NCBI GenBank assembly: GCA_039105265.1
Contig: JAPFFF010000001.1
Span: forward strand, 7,068,001-7,132,000
Length of the DNA stretch: 64,000 bases
Reading direction: 5' to 3'
Source: Tritrichomonas musculus
Taxonomy: Eukaryota > Parabasalia > Tritrichomonadida > Tritrichomonadidae
Within the stretch, counting starts at the first letter, position 1, and each line of letters opens with the position of its first letter. The notes beneath the pieces are model-generated. The model was not told the DNA's origin, did no database searches, and saw only the letters and a list, made by a program, of their open reading frames with translations. Positions 35,808 through 47,424 of this stretch are shown one piece after another. A program made the position numbers and the translations under genes.

Positions 35808-38800
35808 ATGTTTACGATCGAGCAGAGCGGTCACGTAACAAAAACAAATACTATTGACGGATTAATTAACGAATACATCAAAAGATATGTCGATAATTAT
35901 GTTATCAAAGGCGATTCATCGAACGGTCACGGAATCACAGAGGAACAATTGAATGAAGCTGTTAACGGATTGCGTGATTATGTCATCAACAATTACGCTT
36001 TATCAACTGATATACCTGATGACTTGATTAATGAAGAATCATTGACGACAAAAATAAATGAATCACTGAAAGGATATGCACTGAAGAGTGAAATACCGGA
36101 AGTACTCAAAAATAGTGAGTTGCAATTGAACATAAAAGAACTATTGCCGGACGAAATGTTTCAGAAATTGATGGCTGAAGATGATAAACCATTATCAGCT
36201 CAAGCATCAATGTGTTTAACAAGTATAGCAGTTAATGAAGGTTTTCAATCGGCTTTGGATGATTGTGCCGAACGATATGTTCCAAAAGATGATTTGAAGA
36301 ATTACATCACGAGAGATAATTTGAATGTATCAACTGAATACACAATTGAAATCAAGACATATATGTTTCCTAATATAGGTCCGGTACCAGAAGAATATGA
36401 AGAAAACGGAATGGATACATCTCACGTTTTACCGTTCAAAGAAGGAACACATTTGGTTGGTTATAAAGTAGACAATAGTAGTAATATATTCCATTTTGAT
36501 ATCAGATTCAAGACAAATGAATTATATGCTGATGATGAATATAACGTTAAACAACATGAAACTGAAGGATTTGAAAGTGAAGGGGAGTATTTTGAATTAG
36601 TGTGGGATGAATTTACTGGAGCAATTTATGATAAATATCAATACCTTCCGATAACAATAACATTAGCAGAAACAAATGATGAATTAGCTTTGAAGAGTGA
36701 AATTCCTGAACCTGTTGATTTGACACCGTATTATACAAGCGCACAAGCTGATGAGAAGTTTGTTGATGAGGATGAATTGGCTTATGAATTAGATAAGTAT
36801 GAAACGAAAACAGTCGCTGAAGGTAAATATGCTTTGAAAAGTGAGATTCCAGAGATTATTGATAAAACAATTACTTTCAATCAAGAATTAGAATTATATT
36901 ATGATGAAGGTAATAGTATTAATACTCTTTCGGCTCTTTATACTAATGCAAGCCAATATTTAGAAAAATGGGAACAATACGGAATGTTATTTGATGGATA
37001 TGATAAAACTGATGAAAACATTAAATATAAAGGAATATTCACTATATCAAGTATTAATAATAATGATTATGTTTTAAATAATGGTGTTCAAAATATAACA
37101 TTAACATTAGAAACGGGTTCAAGTTGCGGAGTTGTTTATGATTTTGATAACCAACACAGAATCAATGTAATAAGTTGTTATATTGCAAATGAAGATTATG
37201 ATGAAACAAACAAAAACTGTGTTGTTAATCTTGCATTTCTCGAAGATAAATACGCATTGAAGAGTGATATTAAAGATGTTGACCTGACAGCTTATTTTAC
37301 TAGTGCACAAGCTGATGAGAAGTTTGTTGATGAAGATGAATTAGCTTATGAATTAGATAAGTATGCATTGAAAACAGATATTCCAACAATTCCAACAGAT
37401 TTGGTTAATGAATCTGCATTGAATACTGCATTATACGGAACTGAATTGAATATTGAATATCCTGCGCCAGTTCGTGATTATATATTTGTAAAACCATACT
37501 TGCCAGAAACCGATATACATGTGATATTTGATGTTAATTGGGGTTCTAACAAGGATTACATTAACAATATTCAGCATTTTGATTTGATATTCAAGCCTTA
37601 TGAAAAATATATGAGAGGATATAGAATGATGTTAGATAATGGATTATCTATTGTATGGTATGACCGTGGTGAATTTATGTTGTGTAATTCAAGCGGCAAT
37701 ACTCAATGGTTAATCAACGTCATTAAAGCACAAATCGAATCACCATTTATTAAAACTGCAAATGTTGTTGATGAAAATCCAGAACAAATCACAATTCAAT
37801 GTACACAGAATGAAAGTGGTTGTGTAGTTCCTGATAATGATATAAGAAGAGTATTCACAACCAAAAATATTATCGTCAAATTCAAACGAAATGCTGATGA
37901 TGCATCATATGAAGAAGTTGAATACGAATACAGTTTATATAAAAGTTTGAATATGATTTACAAATCAACAAGCAATGAATTAATAAATATTAATTATAAT
38001 ACCCATATCGTTTCATTGAGAGCTGAGGATGATACACTGACCAATATATATGATGCATCTATCACATTAATCAGCAACAAACCTGTGAGCGATAATATGA
38101 TTACTTCGGTGAAATATGTGAATGATAACTTTGCATTAAAGCCATATGTTGATGAAAAATATGTTCCCAAAGAAGGTAATTCAACTATTAATGGAGCGTT
38201 GACAGCTAATTGTACAACTTCAAGTAATGTTTTATCTGTTTTCTCATCATATGATAATAAATGTGTTATTAGGTTCGGTATATTAAATAGTGATAATTAT
38301 GGATTATTACGATATAGTAGAACTGATAATAGTGATAAATTTGTTACATTAGCAATAGGTGGCTATAATTATATAACTTGTAAACATTTAAATAATGATC
38401 TTAATAATGTTGATAGAAATATTACTTTAATTTATAAAACAATTATTGAAAAAGATTTAGTTGTAAAAGGTACAATTACATCAAACGGTTCAAATACAAT
38501 CACTCATTACTCACCGATTGAATCATCAATGAACTCTGTTAGTGATTTCGTTATTGGTTCTCCTGTGTATATGACAGGTAAGGTTTACAAACATGTTGGT
38601 GATGAATGGAAACCATCAACAGCAGATGATACAACTGATTGTATTTGTAGTGTCAAGACTTCAGGAACATGGAAAGAATATGTCGGCATATGTGTGAGAA
38701 TCGATGACAAAAATAAATGTATAACATTTGCAAGTCATGGTGATTATCTTGTGAAAGTCAATGATTCATCATGTTATTCAATCGGGGATGAAGTGTTTAT

Positions 38801-38930
38801 AGATAATGAAGACAATAAACTGAAAGTTCTTAGTGGTGAGACAGCGATAACATCAAAAATAAAACGAATGACTGTCGGAATCATCACAAGCATCATTGAT
38901 GAAAGAACATTAGCTGTATTCAAAGAGTAA
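35808..38930 (+). CDS. Fibre-like protein, 1040 aa
   Basis: Start set at the ATG at 35808; an in-frame TTG three bases earlier is less likely. Three copies of a module ALKSEIPE...DLTxYxTSAQADEKF, then DEDELAYELDKY (near residues 300, 345 and 490) resemble trimeric tail-fibre repeats and also occur in A's 1208-aa protein. The last 150 residues form a compact domain (VIGSPVYMTGKVYKHVG, then VGICVRIDD, then SIGDEVFID), also preserved in B's fragment. Receptor binding is the likely role. Stop is TAAA. Confidence 0.75.
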   Translation: MFTIEQSGHVTKTNTIDGLINEYIKRYVDNYVIKGDSSNGHGITEEQLNEAVNGLRDYVINNYALSTDIPDDLINEESLTTKINESLKGYALKSEIPEVLKNSELQLNIKELLPDEMFQKLMAEDDKPLSAQASMCLTSIAVNEGFQSALDDCAERYVPKDDLKNYITRDNLNVSTEYTIEIKTYMFPNIGPVPEEYEENGMDTSHVLPFKEGTHLVGYKVDNSSNIFHFDIRFKTNELYADDEYNVKQHETEGFESEGEYFELVWDEFTGAIYDKYQYLPITITLAETNDELALKSEIPEPVDLTPYYTSAQADEKFVDEDELAYELDKYETKTVAEGKYALKSEIPEIIDKTITFNQELELYYDEGNSINTLSALYTNASQYLEKWEQYGMLFDGYDKTDENIKYKGIFTISSINNNDYVLNNGVQNITLTLETGSSCGVVYDFDNQHRINVISCYIANEDYDETNKNCVVNLAFLEDKYALKSDIKDVDLTAYFTSAQADEKFVDEDELAYELDKYALKTDIPTIPTDLVNESALNTALYGTELNIEYPAPVRDYIFVKPYLPETDIHVIFDVNWGSNKDYINNIQHFDLIFKPYEKYMRGYRMMLDNGLSIVWYDRGEFMLCNSSGNTQWLINVIKAQIESPFIKTANVVDENPEQITIQCTQNESGCVVPDNDIRRVFTTKNIIVKFKRNADDASYEEVEYEYSLYKSLNMIYKSTSNELININYNTHIVSLRAEDDTLTNIYDASITLISNKPVSDNMITSVKYVNDNFALKPYVDEKYVPKEGNSTINGALTANCTTSSNVLSVFSSYDNKCVIRFGILNSDNYGLLRYSRTDNSDKFVTLAIGGYNYITCKHLNNDLNNVDRNITLIYKTIIEKDLVVKGTITSNGSNTITHYSPIESSMNSVSDFVIGSPVYMTGKVYKHVGDEWKPSTADDTTDCICSVKTSGTWKEYVGICVRIDDKNKCITFASHGDYLVKVNDSSCYSIGDEVFIDNEDNKLKVLSGETAITSKIKRMTVGIITSIIDERTLAVFKE

Positions 38931-38974
38931 ATCAATTGATTTTCATTCATGAACGGCATTTTAGCCTTTTATTT

Positions 38975-38999
38975 TGATTTCGATTGAAGGTTAAAAATA
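38975..38999 (+). repeat. Conserved intergenic motif, copy 5
   Basis: GATTTCGATTGAAGGTTAAA plus AATAT between the fibre and 354-aa genes of D, followed by CTCTTTTTATATCCC as in B. Confidence 0.75.
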
Positions 39000-39052
39000 T
39001 CTCTTTTTATATCCCTTTTTATTTTTCATTTTGATTTTTTATTTTTTATAAA

Positions 39053-40117
39053 ATGACCGTCAGTCAAACAAATCAAAACAATGAAAGCTCTTCAGTTGTT
39101 GAGACCTCATCAGTCAAATCATTTAATCCAAATCAACTAATGATTGAACAAGCAAACAGACTTCTTAATTTGTTCCTCAGTGATAAACAAATCAGAAATA
39201 ATATTTTGTCAAAATCTGCAAAAGAAGACATTGAAAGGCTGTTTGATTTGATTGAAGGTAATCGTTCAAAGTATGTGTTAAAGATTCAGCGATACAGTGA
39301 TTTAATGGATAATGTATTTAACGCATTCAAAGCCATACCGTCCATTAATGACCTTCATTCATCAAAACCAGTGATTCCGGTCTTTGAAGAAATAAAGAAA
39401 GAACGTACAGATACTGTTGAGATAAAGAAATTCATCAGAAAATGTAACTTTGAATTCATGGGTTATCATTGCAATCATTCAACAATAGATGAAAAGTGCG
39501 ATAAGATATATAAAAACATTACTGACGTATATAAAAGCGCTGAGTACGGGGTTTATAAAAGATTTGTATCAAAATGTGTATCAATCATGAGATGTATATG
39601 CATTAACGATGATGCTGAGAGTTATGTTATGACTGAAGAAGATAAGGAAATGATGAGATGCGGATGTTATACGCCGCCAGACACATATGAGGTATGGATG
39701 CTACGAATTGACCCGTCATTGATTCAAGACGTCATTGACAACATTATTCAATTGAACGGAAAGATAGCTGAATGTAATTCAAAATCAGTCAAAACATGTT
39801 CAAAATGTGAAGCCATTAAACGAAAGTATGAATATTGTGTTCGCGAGCTACAAGATATGAGAGATGATTTGAAAGAACAAACAAAAGCTGATGAAGAATA
39901 CAAAGAACAACCAGCTGAGAACAAATATAATATTGATTCATTTATGACAAAGAACTACCCGACCATGGAACGATTCACACTATCTGACGTCCAAAAGAAG
40001 TATAAAACATCATTCGGATTGTTTGTGAAGCAAGATGAACTGGCATCAATGATTGAAAAAACAGGTAGATTCAATATAACGTCGTCAAAGAATGTGAAAT
40101 ATGTTAATAGAAAGTGA
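39053..40117 (+). CDS. Cys-rich 354-aa protein, D copy
   Basis: Differs from the B copy by only a few residues (MTVSQ versus MTVIQ at the start, EEIKKERTDT versus EEMKKERTDN near 115). Same Cys-rich centre with pairs such as MRCGC and KTCSKC, and the same C-terminal winged-helix-like segment. Placed between fibre and HNH/polymerase and preceded by the conserved intergenic motif and TTTTTATTTTTTATAAA. Confidence 0.75.
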   Translation: MTVSQTNQNNESSSVVETSSVKSFNPNQLMIEQANRLLNLFLSDKQIRNNILSKSAKEDIERLFDLIEGNRSKYVLKIQRYSDLMDNVFNAFKAIPSINDLHSSKPVIPVFEEIKKERTDTVEIKKFIRKCNFEFMGYHCNHSTIDEKCDKIYKNITDVYKSAEYGVYKRFVSKCVSIMRCICINDDAESYVMTEEDKEMMRCGCYTPPDTYEVWMLRIDPSLIQDVIDNIIQLNGKIAECNSKSVKTCSKCEAIKRKYEYCVRELQDMRDDLKEQTKADEEYKEQPAENKYNIDSFMTKNYPTMERFTLSDVQKKYKTSFGLFVKQDELASMIEKTGRFNITSSKNVKYVNRK

Positions 40118-40142
40118 AAATGAAAAGGGATATCAACCGGGG

Positions 40143-40168
40143 TAATTTTAACCTTCAATCGAAATCGA
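40143..40168 (-). repeat. Conserved intergenic motif, copy 6
   Basis: TTTTAACCTTCAATCGAAAT in reverse orientation, just past the stop of the 354-aa gene in D. It pairs in inverse orientation with copy 5, so the 354-aa gene is bracketed. Confidence 0.75.
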
Positions 40169-40232
40169 AATAATGACCTGTATTTTAGGTTTCAGTCATC
40201 AAAATCATTCAATGATTATTATTATTTTTAGT

Positions 40233-40250
40233 GTTTCAATCGAATGAAAC
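40233..40250. terminator. Hairpin between convergent genes of element D
   Basis: GTTTCAATCGAATGAAAC, arms of 6 bp, at the same place as 23610-23627 in B: between the 354-aa gene and the convergent HNH gene. A second palindrome AATCATTCAATGATT lies next to it at 40203-40217. Role inferred. Confidence 0.4.
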
Positions 40251-40286
40251 CAATGATAACAAAAATAAAACATATTAATGCATCAT

Positions 40287-40937
40287 TTAAATCAAATCAT
40301 GTTGATGTTTAAATCGGTTGATATATACACCGACTGTTTTATTTTCAACATCACGAAGTAAAACAAATTCATTACCTGATTTTGATATATTATGGTGTAG
40401 TACTTTATAAATATTATCAGTAATCTTTGCATAAAACTTGTCTTCATTATTTGATTCATCAAAGTAATAATAATACTTGTTTTCTTCAAACTCTCTTCTT
40501 TCTGTCTTTGTTTCATAGAAATCAATAATCATAGCTTCATCAGGTATATCATCAACAAACTCATATTTTATACTTAGATGTGATGATTTATTTTGTTGAT
40601 TTTCTGTCGGTGAAACCCATCGAAGATTAGATAAATGATAATCACTCCTATCATGATTGATATGATCGACTTGAGTTTTATGTTCAGGGTCATCATTAGT
40701 TATGAATTGCTTTGCTACAAGAATATGTTTATAATATTTTTTGTTATTTAGGCTTACACACGGATAAACATTTTGTCTGTATTCACCTTCAGCTATTATT
40801 TTTCCTGTTTTCTTATTCTTGATGTTATAAGGGAAAGTTGTTTGAATCTCATAATCACTTTCAAAACCTTTCAAAGGTTCAAATTCAGCTTCAGCATTTT
40901 CAGTTTCAATTTGTGTTTGTTCAGTTGGTTGACTCAT
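40287..40937 (-). CDS. HNH endonuclease-like protein downstream of D's polymerase, 216 aa
   Basis: Close relative of the B gene at 22932-23573. HNH core KHILVAKQFI, QVDHINHDRSDYHLSNLRW and N, plus the common C-terminal extension (FVDDIPDEAM, YYYYFDE). It has changes in the HNH centre (NDDPEHKT replaces NPDNLP) and in LHHNISKS. It follows the polymerase stop by 54 bp on the same strand. Confidence 0.88.
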   Translation of the reverse strand: MSQPTEQTQIETENAEAEFEPLKGFESDYEIQTTFPYNIKNKKTGKIIAEGEYRQNVYPCVSLNNKKYYKHILVAKQFITNDDPEHKTQVDHINHDRSDYHLSNLRWVSPTENQQNKSSHLSIKYEFVDDIPDEAMIIDFYETKTERREFEENKYYYYFDESNNEDKFYAKITDNIYKVLHHNISKSGNEFVLLRDVENKTVGVYINRFKHQHDLI

Positions 40938-40991
40938 TTATAACAAAAATAAAAAAATGATTTTTTAAAATAAAATCATCAAATTAATTGT

Positions 40992-43900
40992 TTAATGGTT
41001 TTCAATGAAATAGCTTGATGCATTCATTCCGTAAATGTAGGGACAACAACACTGATTCGATAACACTAACATTTTTGAATGCGCCGCTGTTAAAGCATTT
41101 TTGATGACCGTTATCTTACTCATCAGTTGTGAATTCATTTGAAGGTTTATGTTCTTTCCTTTCACTACTGTCTGCCCGTCGATGACATTTTTGTAATCAC
41201 TTGATTTGATGTTGTTCTTCTTCAATGAAACACCTTTGAGTTTAAGTGATATTGTTCTATCATCTCTCCATATCGTATAACATTTAGCGCATAAAGCAAC
41301 TTGATTTGCTCCGAACTTTTCTACACAACAACCGAGAATCTTTTTCTCATCATATACATCATTGATTGCAGGATTTGGCATAAAACTATAAATGTGTTTG
41401 TCATAAAATGTTTTGTCTTTGATGACGTAATCAAACAGCTGATTAATCGGTTTATTCATATCGCCAGCGATTGACATGTAAAGGCTGTCTGTATCGACCG
41501 AGTTAAAATGAATCTTATTCATGTCAATGCATTTGTAAAGAAAGTCATAAAGGAAAGTCAAATACCAGTATTTCGCATTATCCAAGGTCCAAAATGATTC
41601 CTGAAGACATGTATTACATTTGAATGAATGAGGTTGTGATTGTATCAAATAACAATCATTTGACAATTTACAACCATTGCGATAAGTATCGGATGCAATC
41701 AATTGAAAGGCTTTATTTTTATCAACAATTCTGACTTTATTAAAGTTCTCTGAATTCATACCGTCATAACCGTAAGATCCGTTCATACTAATCTTGTAAA
41801 ACTTTTCATTACCTTTTGTCTTTCCCGACAATATATCTTGACGCTTCTTCATAAACTCGCAAACAAATTGATTGAATCCGTCATGAGCTTCATATAAACT
41901 TAAGCTCTTAATGTCATCAATGATAAGTCCGTGATCAATTAAAAACCATAAATAATAATTCGAGAACGTCATAAAAGTTCCGCATGTATCAAGCAACATT
42001 GTCAGCTTTCTTGTTTCTTTATCGGCTGAATTCAGTTTATTGTCTTTCATATATTTGTACATATAGCTTCCAATCGTTTGTTCATCATTCATTATATTGA
42101 TGTTTCTAAATACAGGGGGAAAGTTAATCAAATCATTAATTTTATTTTTCGGACATCTCAATCTGACTTCAGCTTTGAATATAAACTCAGGGTTTGCATC
42201 AAATCGCTTCTTTGATTGAATGATATTCATTGCAGTATTAAGAACCTTTTCATTCTTGTTTCCTTGTTCATCATAAACATCAAAGCGTTTTATAAATGAA
42301 CCAGGCATGTACATGATTCCTCCGTGATAAGGATTAAATGAATGTTTTACTGAACTGAATGATGAAGGATACAATGAATTGAAATCAATACCAGCAACGT
42401 GAGAGACTGTGTTTGAAGTGTCATAGCTAATGATTCTGTCATTAACGACATCATATTTGAGTTTATTGATTAATGTTTGACCTCTGATGTTCACTCGATG
42501 AAGTACATTTGATAATCCTCCCGTTATATTCTCTCTCAAGTTGTAGTATTCTTTTTCATCAGTTATGAGTGTCGGAAGGTGATGGAGCTTACAGAATTTC
42601 TTCAATTGTATTTTGGTTCTTGTTATCTTGTCATCATCTCTTTGTCTTAAACGATTACATTCAGCACAAGCAAGTAAACAGTTATCAATCTGATGTCCTT
42701 TGTTGTTATCTATTCTGTCAAGAGTTGGTTTGTTTTCATATGTGAAGTGTTCACCACATAAATGACATTTACCTGTTTCATTTGAATTGTACAATTTCAT
42801 GAAAGCATCAAAATCTTTTTCACTAACACATTTTGATATATCTCGTTGATTTTCTTTCGTCTGGTTATGTTTTTCATCTTGCTTTCGATAGTTATCACAT
42901 TTATTTAACCACCATTTCATTGACGGCTTAAATGTATTCATCTTGTTTATGGTTTCATAGTCGTTCTTAGGATTGAAATCTTTATAAGCGAGAGCATATT
43001 TGATACATGAAGCATTCTTTGACAATGAAAGATTACTTATCAAATCAACTTTATATTCAGCATTCATTTGAATAAGGTTGTCAATCGGTTTAATCATCAT
43101 TTCAACATCATTGTCATTGTATGATAACAAATAATCCCAACGTGTTGCAAACCTCTTTGAATCATTCAAATACTCCTCATAATCAGCTTTCGTTAATGGG
43201 TTCTTTTGATTGAGATAACTGTAGAAGTCTTCATATTTGAACGGTTCACTCTTTGACAACACTTCATTATAATTATCACTGTTGATTGCTTCATAAGGAA
43301 ATACACCTTTCGAACTGTTAGATATACCGCCAAAATCAATTCCAAACTGTTTGAGTGTTCCTCCAGCAACAAATGCTTGTGCGTCAATGAATCGTAATCG
43401 AATGGAATACTTTGATGATTTCAATATGAATTGTTTCAATGATGTAGCTGTTCCAATCATTCCGCTATCGATAGACCAATGATTTTTAATCAATTGCTCT
43501 TTGAATAAGTTTGAATCAAATCGTGATGAATTAAAACCGAATACTGTTATTGTTTTCAATGATGTATCTATTTTATTGAGTTCATCTTCTGATTTATCTT
43601 TAATAAAGCTCTTCAAATGATTCAATTTATCAACATACACATCACAGCCAACAACAAATAACCAGTCAATCCATTTGGCAATGAATTCATTTGTTCGTAT
43701 ATCAAAGTTCTTTGTTATCAAACCTTTATCAAGTTTCACACATGATGAAACACTCAAAGGAATCAATCGAGAATTGATAACTGATTTATCACTGACTTTC
43801 TTTTCAATCTTTTGCTCCATTGTTTCAAAATCATAAGTGATATAATGCTTTGTTGGCTTCCATTCAAGCTCATATGAAAGACAATACAAATAAACAGGAT

Positions 43901-45045
43901 TGTTTAAGATGTGCGGGCAGTACGGTAAAGCTTCTCGTGAAGGTATGAAATCCTTTTTGAATTTGCCTCCTAGCTTCTCACATTTATCTACATGTCTGTT
44001 GAATCTATCCATATGTTCATGACCTTTGTGAATGTATGAACCACAATGAGGACAAATATGAATATTTGTTAATGCTTCAGCGTTGATGATGTACATTATG
44101 TGAATTATCTTATCCTTTGAATACAACAGAGCTGAAAACGTTTTTGTTTCATCATCGACGTTATGCCATTGATCCTGTAAATCATAAATATGTTTCTCTT
44201 TGTCATATTCATAGATGTTGACATTAATGTTATGCTTCTTCGCTGATTCTTTCATTTCTTCAATCGTGATACCTTTGAATGAGTTTATTAATTGTTTTGC
44301 TGCTTTTGAAGGCTTCTTTGTATAACTCAAACCGTGTTCATCACATAATATTTTCTTTGCTGCTGCTGTTCGGTCTGAGATTGTGAACGGTCTTTTCATT
44401 AATTCTCTATTCAAACAGCAAGCAAGGAAACGATACCAACACAAACAATCATCAACGTTATCAATAATGATATATTTATTTTTAATGAATTCTTTTGGTA
44501 AATCATCAATCTTACCTGTTATCTTAACAACTCGTGAGATTGTAAATGAAACACTCCAAACGATACATAATTTGATGTTTGAAGTAGTGGTTTCATATTC
44601 ATGTATTTTTGATTCAACATACAGTTTAACTTTGTCAATATCTTTACTCTCTCTAACTATTATCGGAATTGATGATTTATAGTTTTTCCATTTGATTTCA
44701 CTTGCTTCATATGTATATCTTTCACTTTCATTCTTTGGCGGAATCTCAAATATGCCTGTCAATTGAAAATATATTTTGAACGGTTTCACTTCTTGTTTAA
44801 ATACAGTTTCAGTCAAATATTCATTGATGTCTTCAATTGATGATACACCGTTTTTGTAATATATTTTAATCGGTTCTTTACTGTCTTCATCTAATCGTTC
44901 AACCTTTTCACTATCGTTTGGGTACCGGTCAATGAAATGACTGCAAGCTTCTACTGCTTCATCAAAGTTCTCAGGTTCATTGATTATGAAATATGAATTA
45001 TGTTTTGAATGAACACCTTTATAGCTAAACTTTTTGAGGTATTCA
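40992..45045 (-). pseudogene. polB: 3' part of element D's polymerase gene (residues ~163 onward), split by E
   Basis: Nearly identical to the 1515-aa polymerase of B. All motifs are present: OTU-like Cys and His, zinc finger, DFET, embedded HNH unit (CHLCGEH, DRIDNNKGH, CAECN), DFNSLYPS, VDTDS. The frame is open without a stop up to 45045, where element E starts; the first ~162 residues lie at 55805-56291. An internal ATG at 44816 could give a shorter product, but it would lack the first ~240 residues. Apart from the insertion no other damage was seen, so the insertion is recent. Confidence 0.93.
45041..45045. repeat. Target-site duplication ATTCA, left of E
   Basis: Repeated at 55805-55809. 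The uninterrupted sequence in B (18826-18840 region, reverse strand) reads TATTCAATTAA. Only five bases fit if both tips start AGTAGT; a lost T beside the right tip would restore six. Confidence 0.85.
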
Positions 45046-45482
45046 AGTAGTATAGGGTTGGCGGGTATGACCCCTAGATACGATTCCTATTCTAGCTCCC
45101 CCTAATTCCTAGGAATCCTACAATATTTATAGTGCAGGGTCTCACTCGTCACAAACTCCCTAAGATTAGCTCATTTGCAGGGTTTTACGTCGATTTTCGG
45201 AAATTGCACACACGTGATCTGGAGGTCGAATTCGAATGCACTGAATCACGTTCCGGTATCGATTTCACACGCATGACATGACGTACGCGAGTGCTCTGGA
45301 ACGATGTGATGTGTGTTTTCATGGTGAGGATGACGTGAGTGATAATTAATACACGATAAATCAGTTATGGAGATTTGATGGTGTTTTAATAGGTATCGAG
45401 AGGACCCCCAGATATTGAGAGGTGTTATACAGTATAAGATTCGTGAGTGAATGACGTTGACGAGCATGGTGAAACGAGGGAG
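45046..45482 (+). repeat. Left terminal inverted repeat of element E
   Basis: 437 bp, inverted partner of 55368-55804, apparently without differences over the stretches compared. Starts AGTAGTATAGGGTTGGCGGG. It contains short palindromes (CCTAGG, and a GGGGTC box) but no believable gene; a 73-codon open frame is present in both copies only because the copies are identical. Confidence 0.95.
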
Positions 45483-45525
45483 ATATTTTTTTATGAGTGA
45501 TAAATTTTTAACGAGTATGAAATAA

Positions 45526-47424
45526 ATGAAATACGATTACAACACAACTATTGATGAAGTATCAATCGAAGATCTCAATGAGTTAATGTTAATGACGGGA
45601 ATCGATAGAGAATCGTTGAATACATTGCGTGATGAATATGCTGATGATGAGAGAGGTTATCGAAATGAGCTTGTAATTTTTATCGTTGACACTGCTCTCG
45701 AACACGGATTCGATGATGATGAACCTCTATATAACAGTCTTTATTGGTTCTTCAAGGGTACTCAAACTAATGCTGAACGTGAAGCTGATGCTAATGAATT
45801 CATTGATGGATTGATGAGTATGGGATATCAACCTGAGATCAAACATATCGGTATCCCACATGCTCCAAAACTCCTCCGATCCCCGGTATGGTATATCGAT
45901 TCTGATGAATATAAACGCCGTAATCAGAAGAGAGTTGATGATGAATTCTTTAACGATTTACGTTCACATCCCATAACTCAACATGATCCATTAACGAAAT
46001 TAATGAGAAATATGCTCGGTAAGAAGTTCACCGATAATATTAATAAAGAGAGTTCTCAGATAAAAACATCGAAAGTGAATTATCGAATGATGCTCGATAA
46101 ACTCATTACTGAGAGACCTATCCTTCGTCCTCTTCCACCAGGTGAATTGCTTGAGTTGAAACCCTATTCGATACAACTTTTCGAGAAGAATAATGAAGAT
46201 TTAATCGATTATTTCAAGACTTTCGGGCATGACTTCAAGAGTAAGAGCGATGAGTACCTCACCATCAACGAACCTAACGATGAAATTAAAGCTCTTGCTG
46301 CGTTTCGTAATAAGAAATATCATGGAACTCATATCGAAAACAAGATTTTGAAGAAGAATCCCATCGTTGTATATTACTTGAATGAGATTCATAAGCTTGA
46401 AGATATCTTCAATTACCTTGAAAATACTGTATATAAGAATGAGCGTAAACCCTTTAAGATAACATTTAATCTCAGTGGTGTATTCGAAACTCCTAAAAAT
46501 AACGGAGATTTCATTACTGAATACACATATGAAGAGCGTGAGATAAACACCACAAAATATAATAACGATAACAACATACCTATTCTGATTCAGTTAAACG
46601 ATGAACTCAATAGAGTGAAATATTATATCGAATCGGTTCTCTTCAATTACTCAACAACTGAATCAAATGTGAAACTCATTTACGTTACATCAATTTCTTT
46701 CACGATATCGAGATTAGTTAAGGTAACAGGTAAAGTGAGTTTACCTGATGAGATTGTGAGATCGAAACTTATAATTACTGATAACGACGATGATGGATTA
46801 TGTTGGTATCGATTCTTGAGTATCTGTTTGGATCCTAAGTTTGGGAATACAAAGAAGTATGATCTCACTAAACGTACTTCAGCTGCGAGAAAGCTCTTAT
46901 GTATGGATCATGGAGTATCATACTCAACGAAACCCACTAAAGCTGCGAAATCAATTATCGATTCATTCAAGGGTATGTCGTTAGAAGAGATGAAAGAATC
47001 CGCTATGAAGAATCACATTAACGTTAACATCTACAGCTATGATAAAGATACACATCGTTACGATATTCAAGAACAGTGGCATGACGAAGCGAATGAAAAT
47101 ACATTTGATGCTCTTCTATATTCTGATGGTATGGTATGTCACATCATGTATATCATTAATGCTGAGAAATTAACGAATATCTTCATATGCCCCAAGTGTA
47201 AATCATATGTCGTTAGAGATGAGAATTGGCATGGTAGTGAACGAATGAAGAAACACATAGCTCATTGTGACGGTAAATTCCATAAGAAATACATTCCCGA
47301 ACGTATCAGTGAACCCAGCTTCACGATCACATACTTCGCTTTCGATGGAACGTCTTGGAGACTGATATCGATGTATGTTGGATCGAATGTCAGATACGTC
47401 ACATGTTTCTCAGCTAGTTCATAG
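45526..47424 (+). pseudogene. polB: Truncated polymerase of element E (N-terminal domains only)
   Basis: From about residue 190 it follows the N-terminal part of the 1515-aa polymerase: PILRPLPPGE, DEYLTINEPND, DNDDDGLCWYRFLSICL (OTU-like segment), CHIMYIINAEKLTN and the zinc-finger-like CPKCKSY...C. Similarity ends at KKYIPERISEP near 47320; the rest is antisense of the fibre gene. The whole exonuclease, embedded HNH and polymerase core are missing, so it cannot synthesise DNA. The ~200-residue front part differs from B's. Confidence 0.9.

Noticed and set aside
39053-40117. The 354-aa protein as the missing Maverick protease
   Set aside because: Cys pairs look like metal sites; no His-Asp/Glu-Gln-Cys arrangement of the adenovirus-type protease was seen.
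45246-45467. 73-codon ORF in E's left TIR and its twin at 55383-55604
   Set aside because: Present twice only because the TIRs are identical; composition is not protein-like, there is no leader, and no relative was found.
47262-47320. Last ~19 codons of E's fibre ORF as real protein
   Set aside because: They are antisense to the polymerase fragment and arise from the deletion joint.
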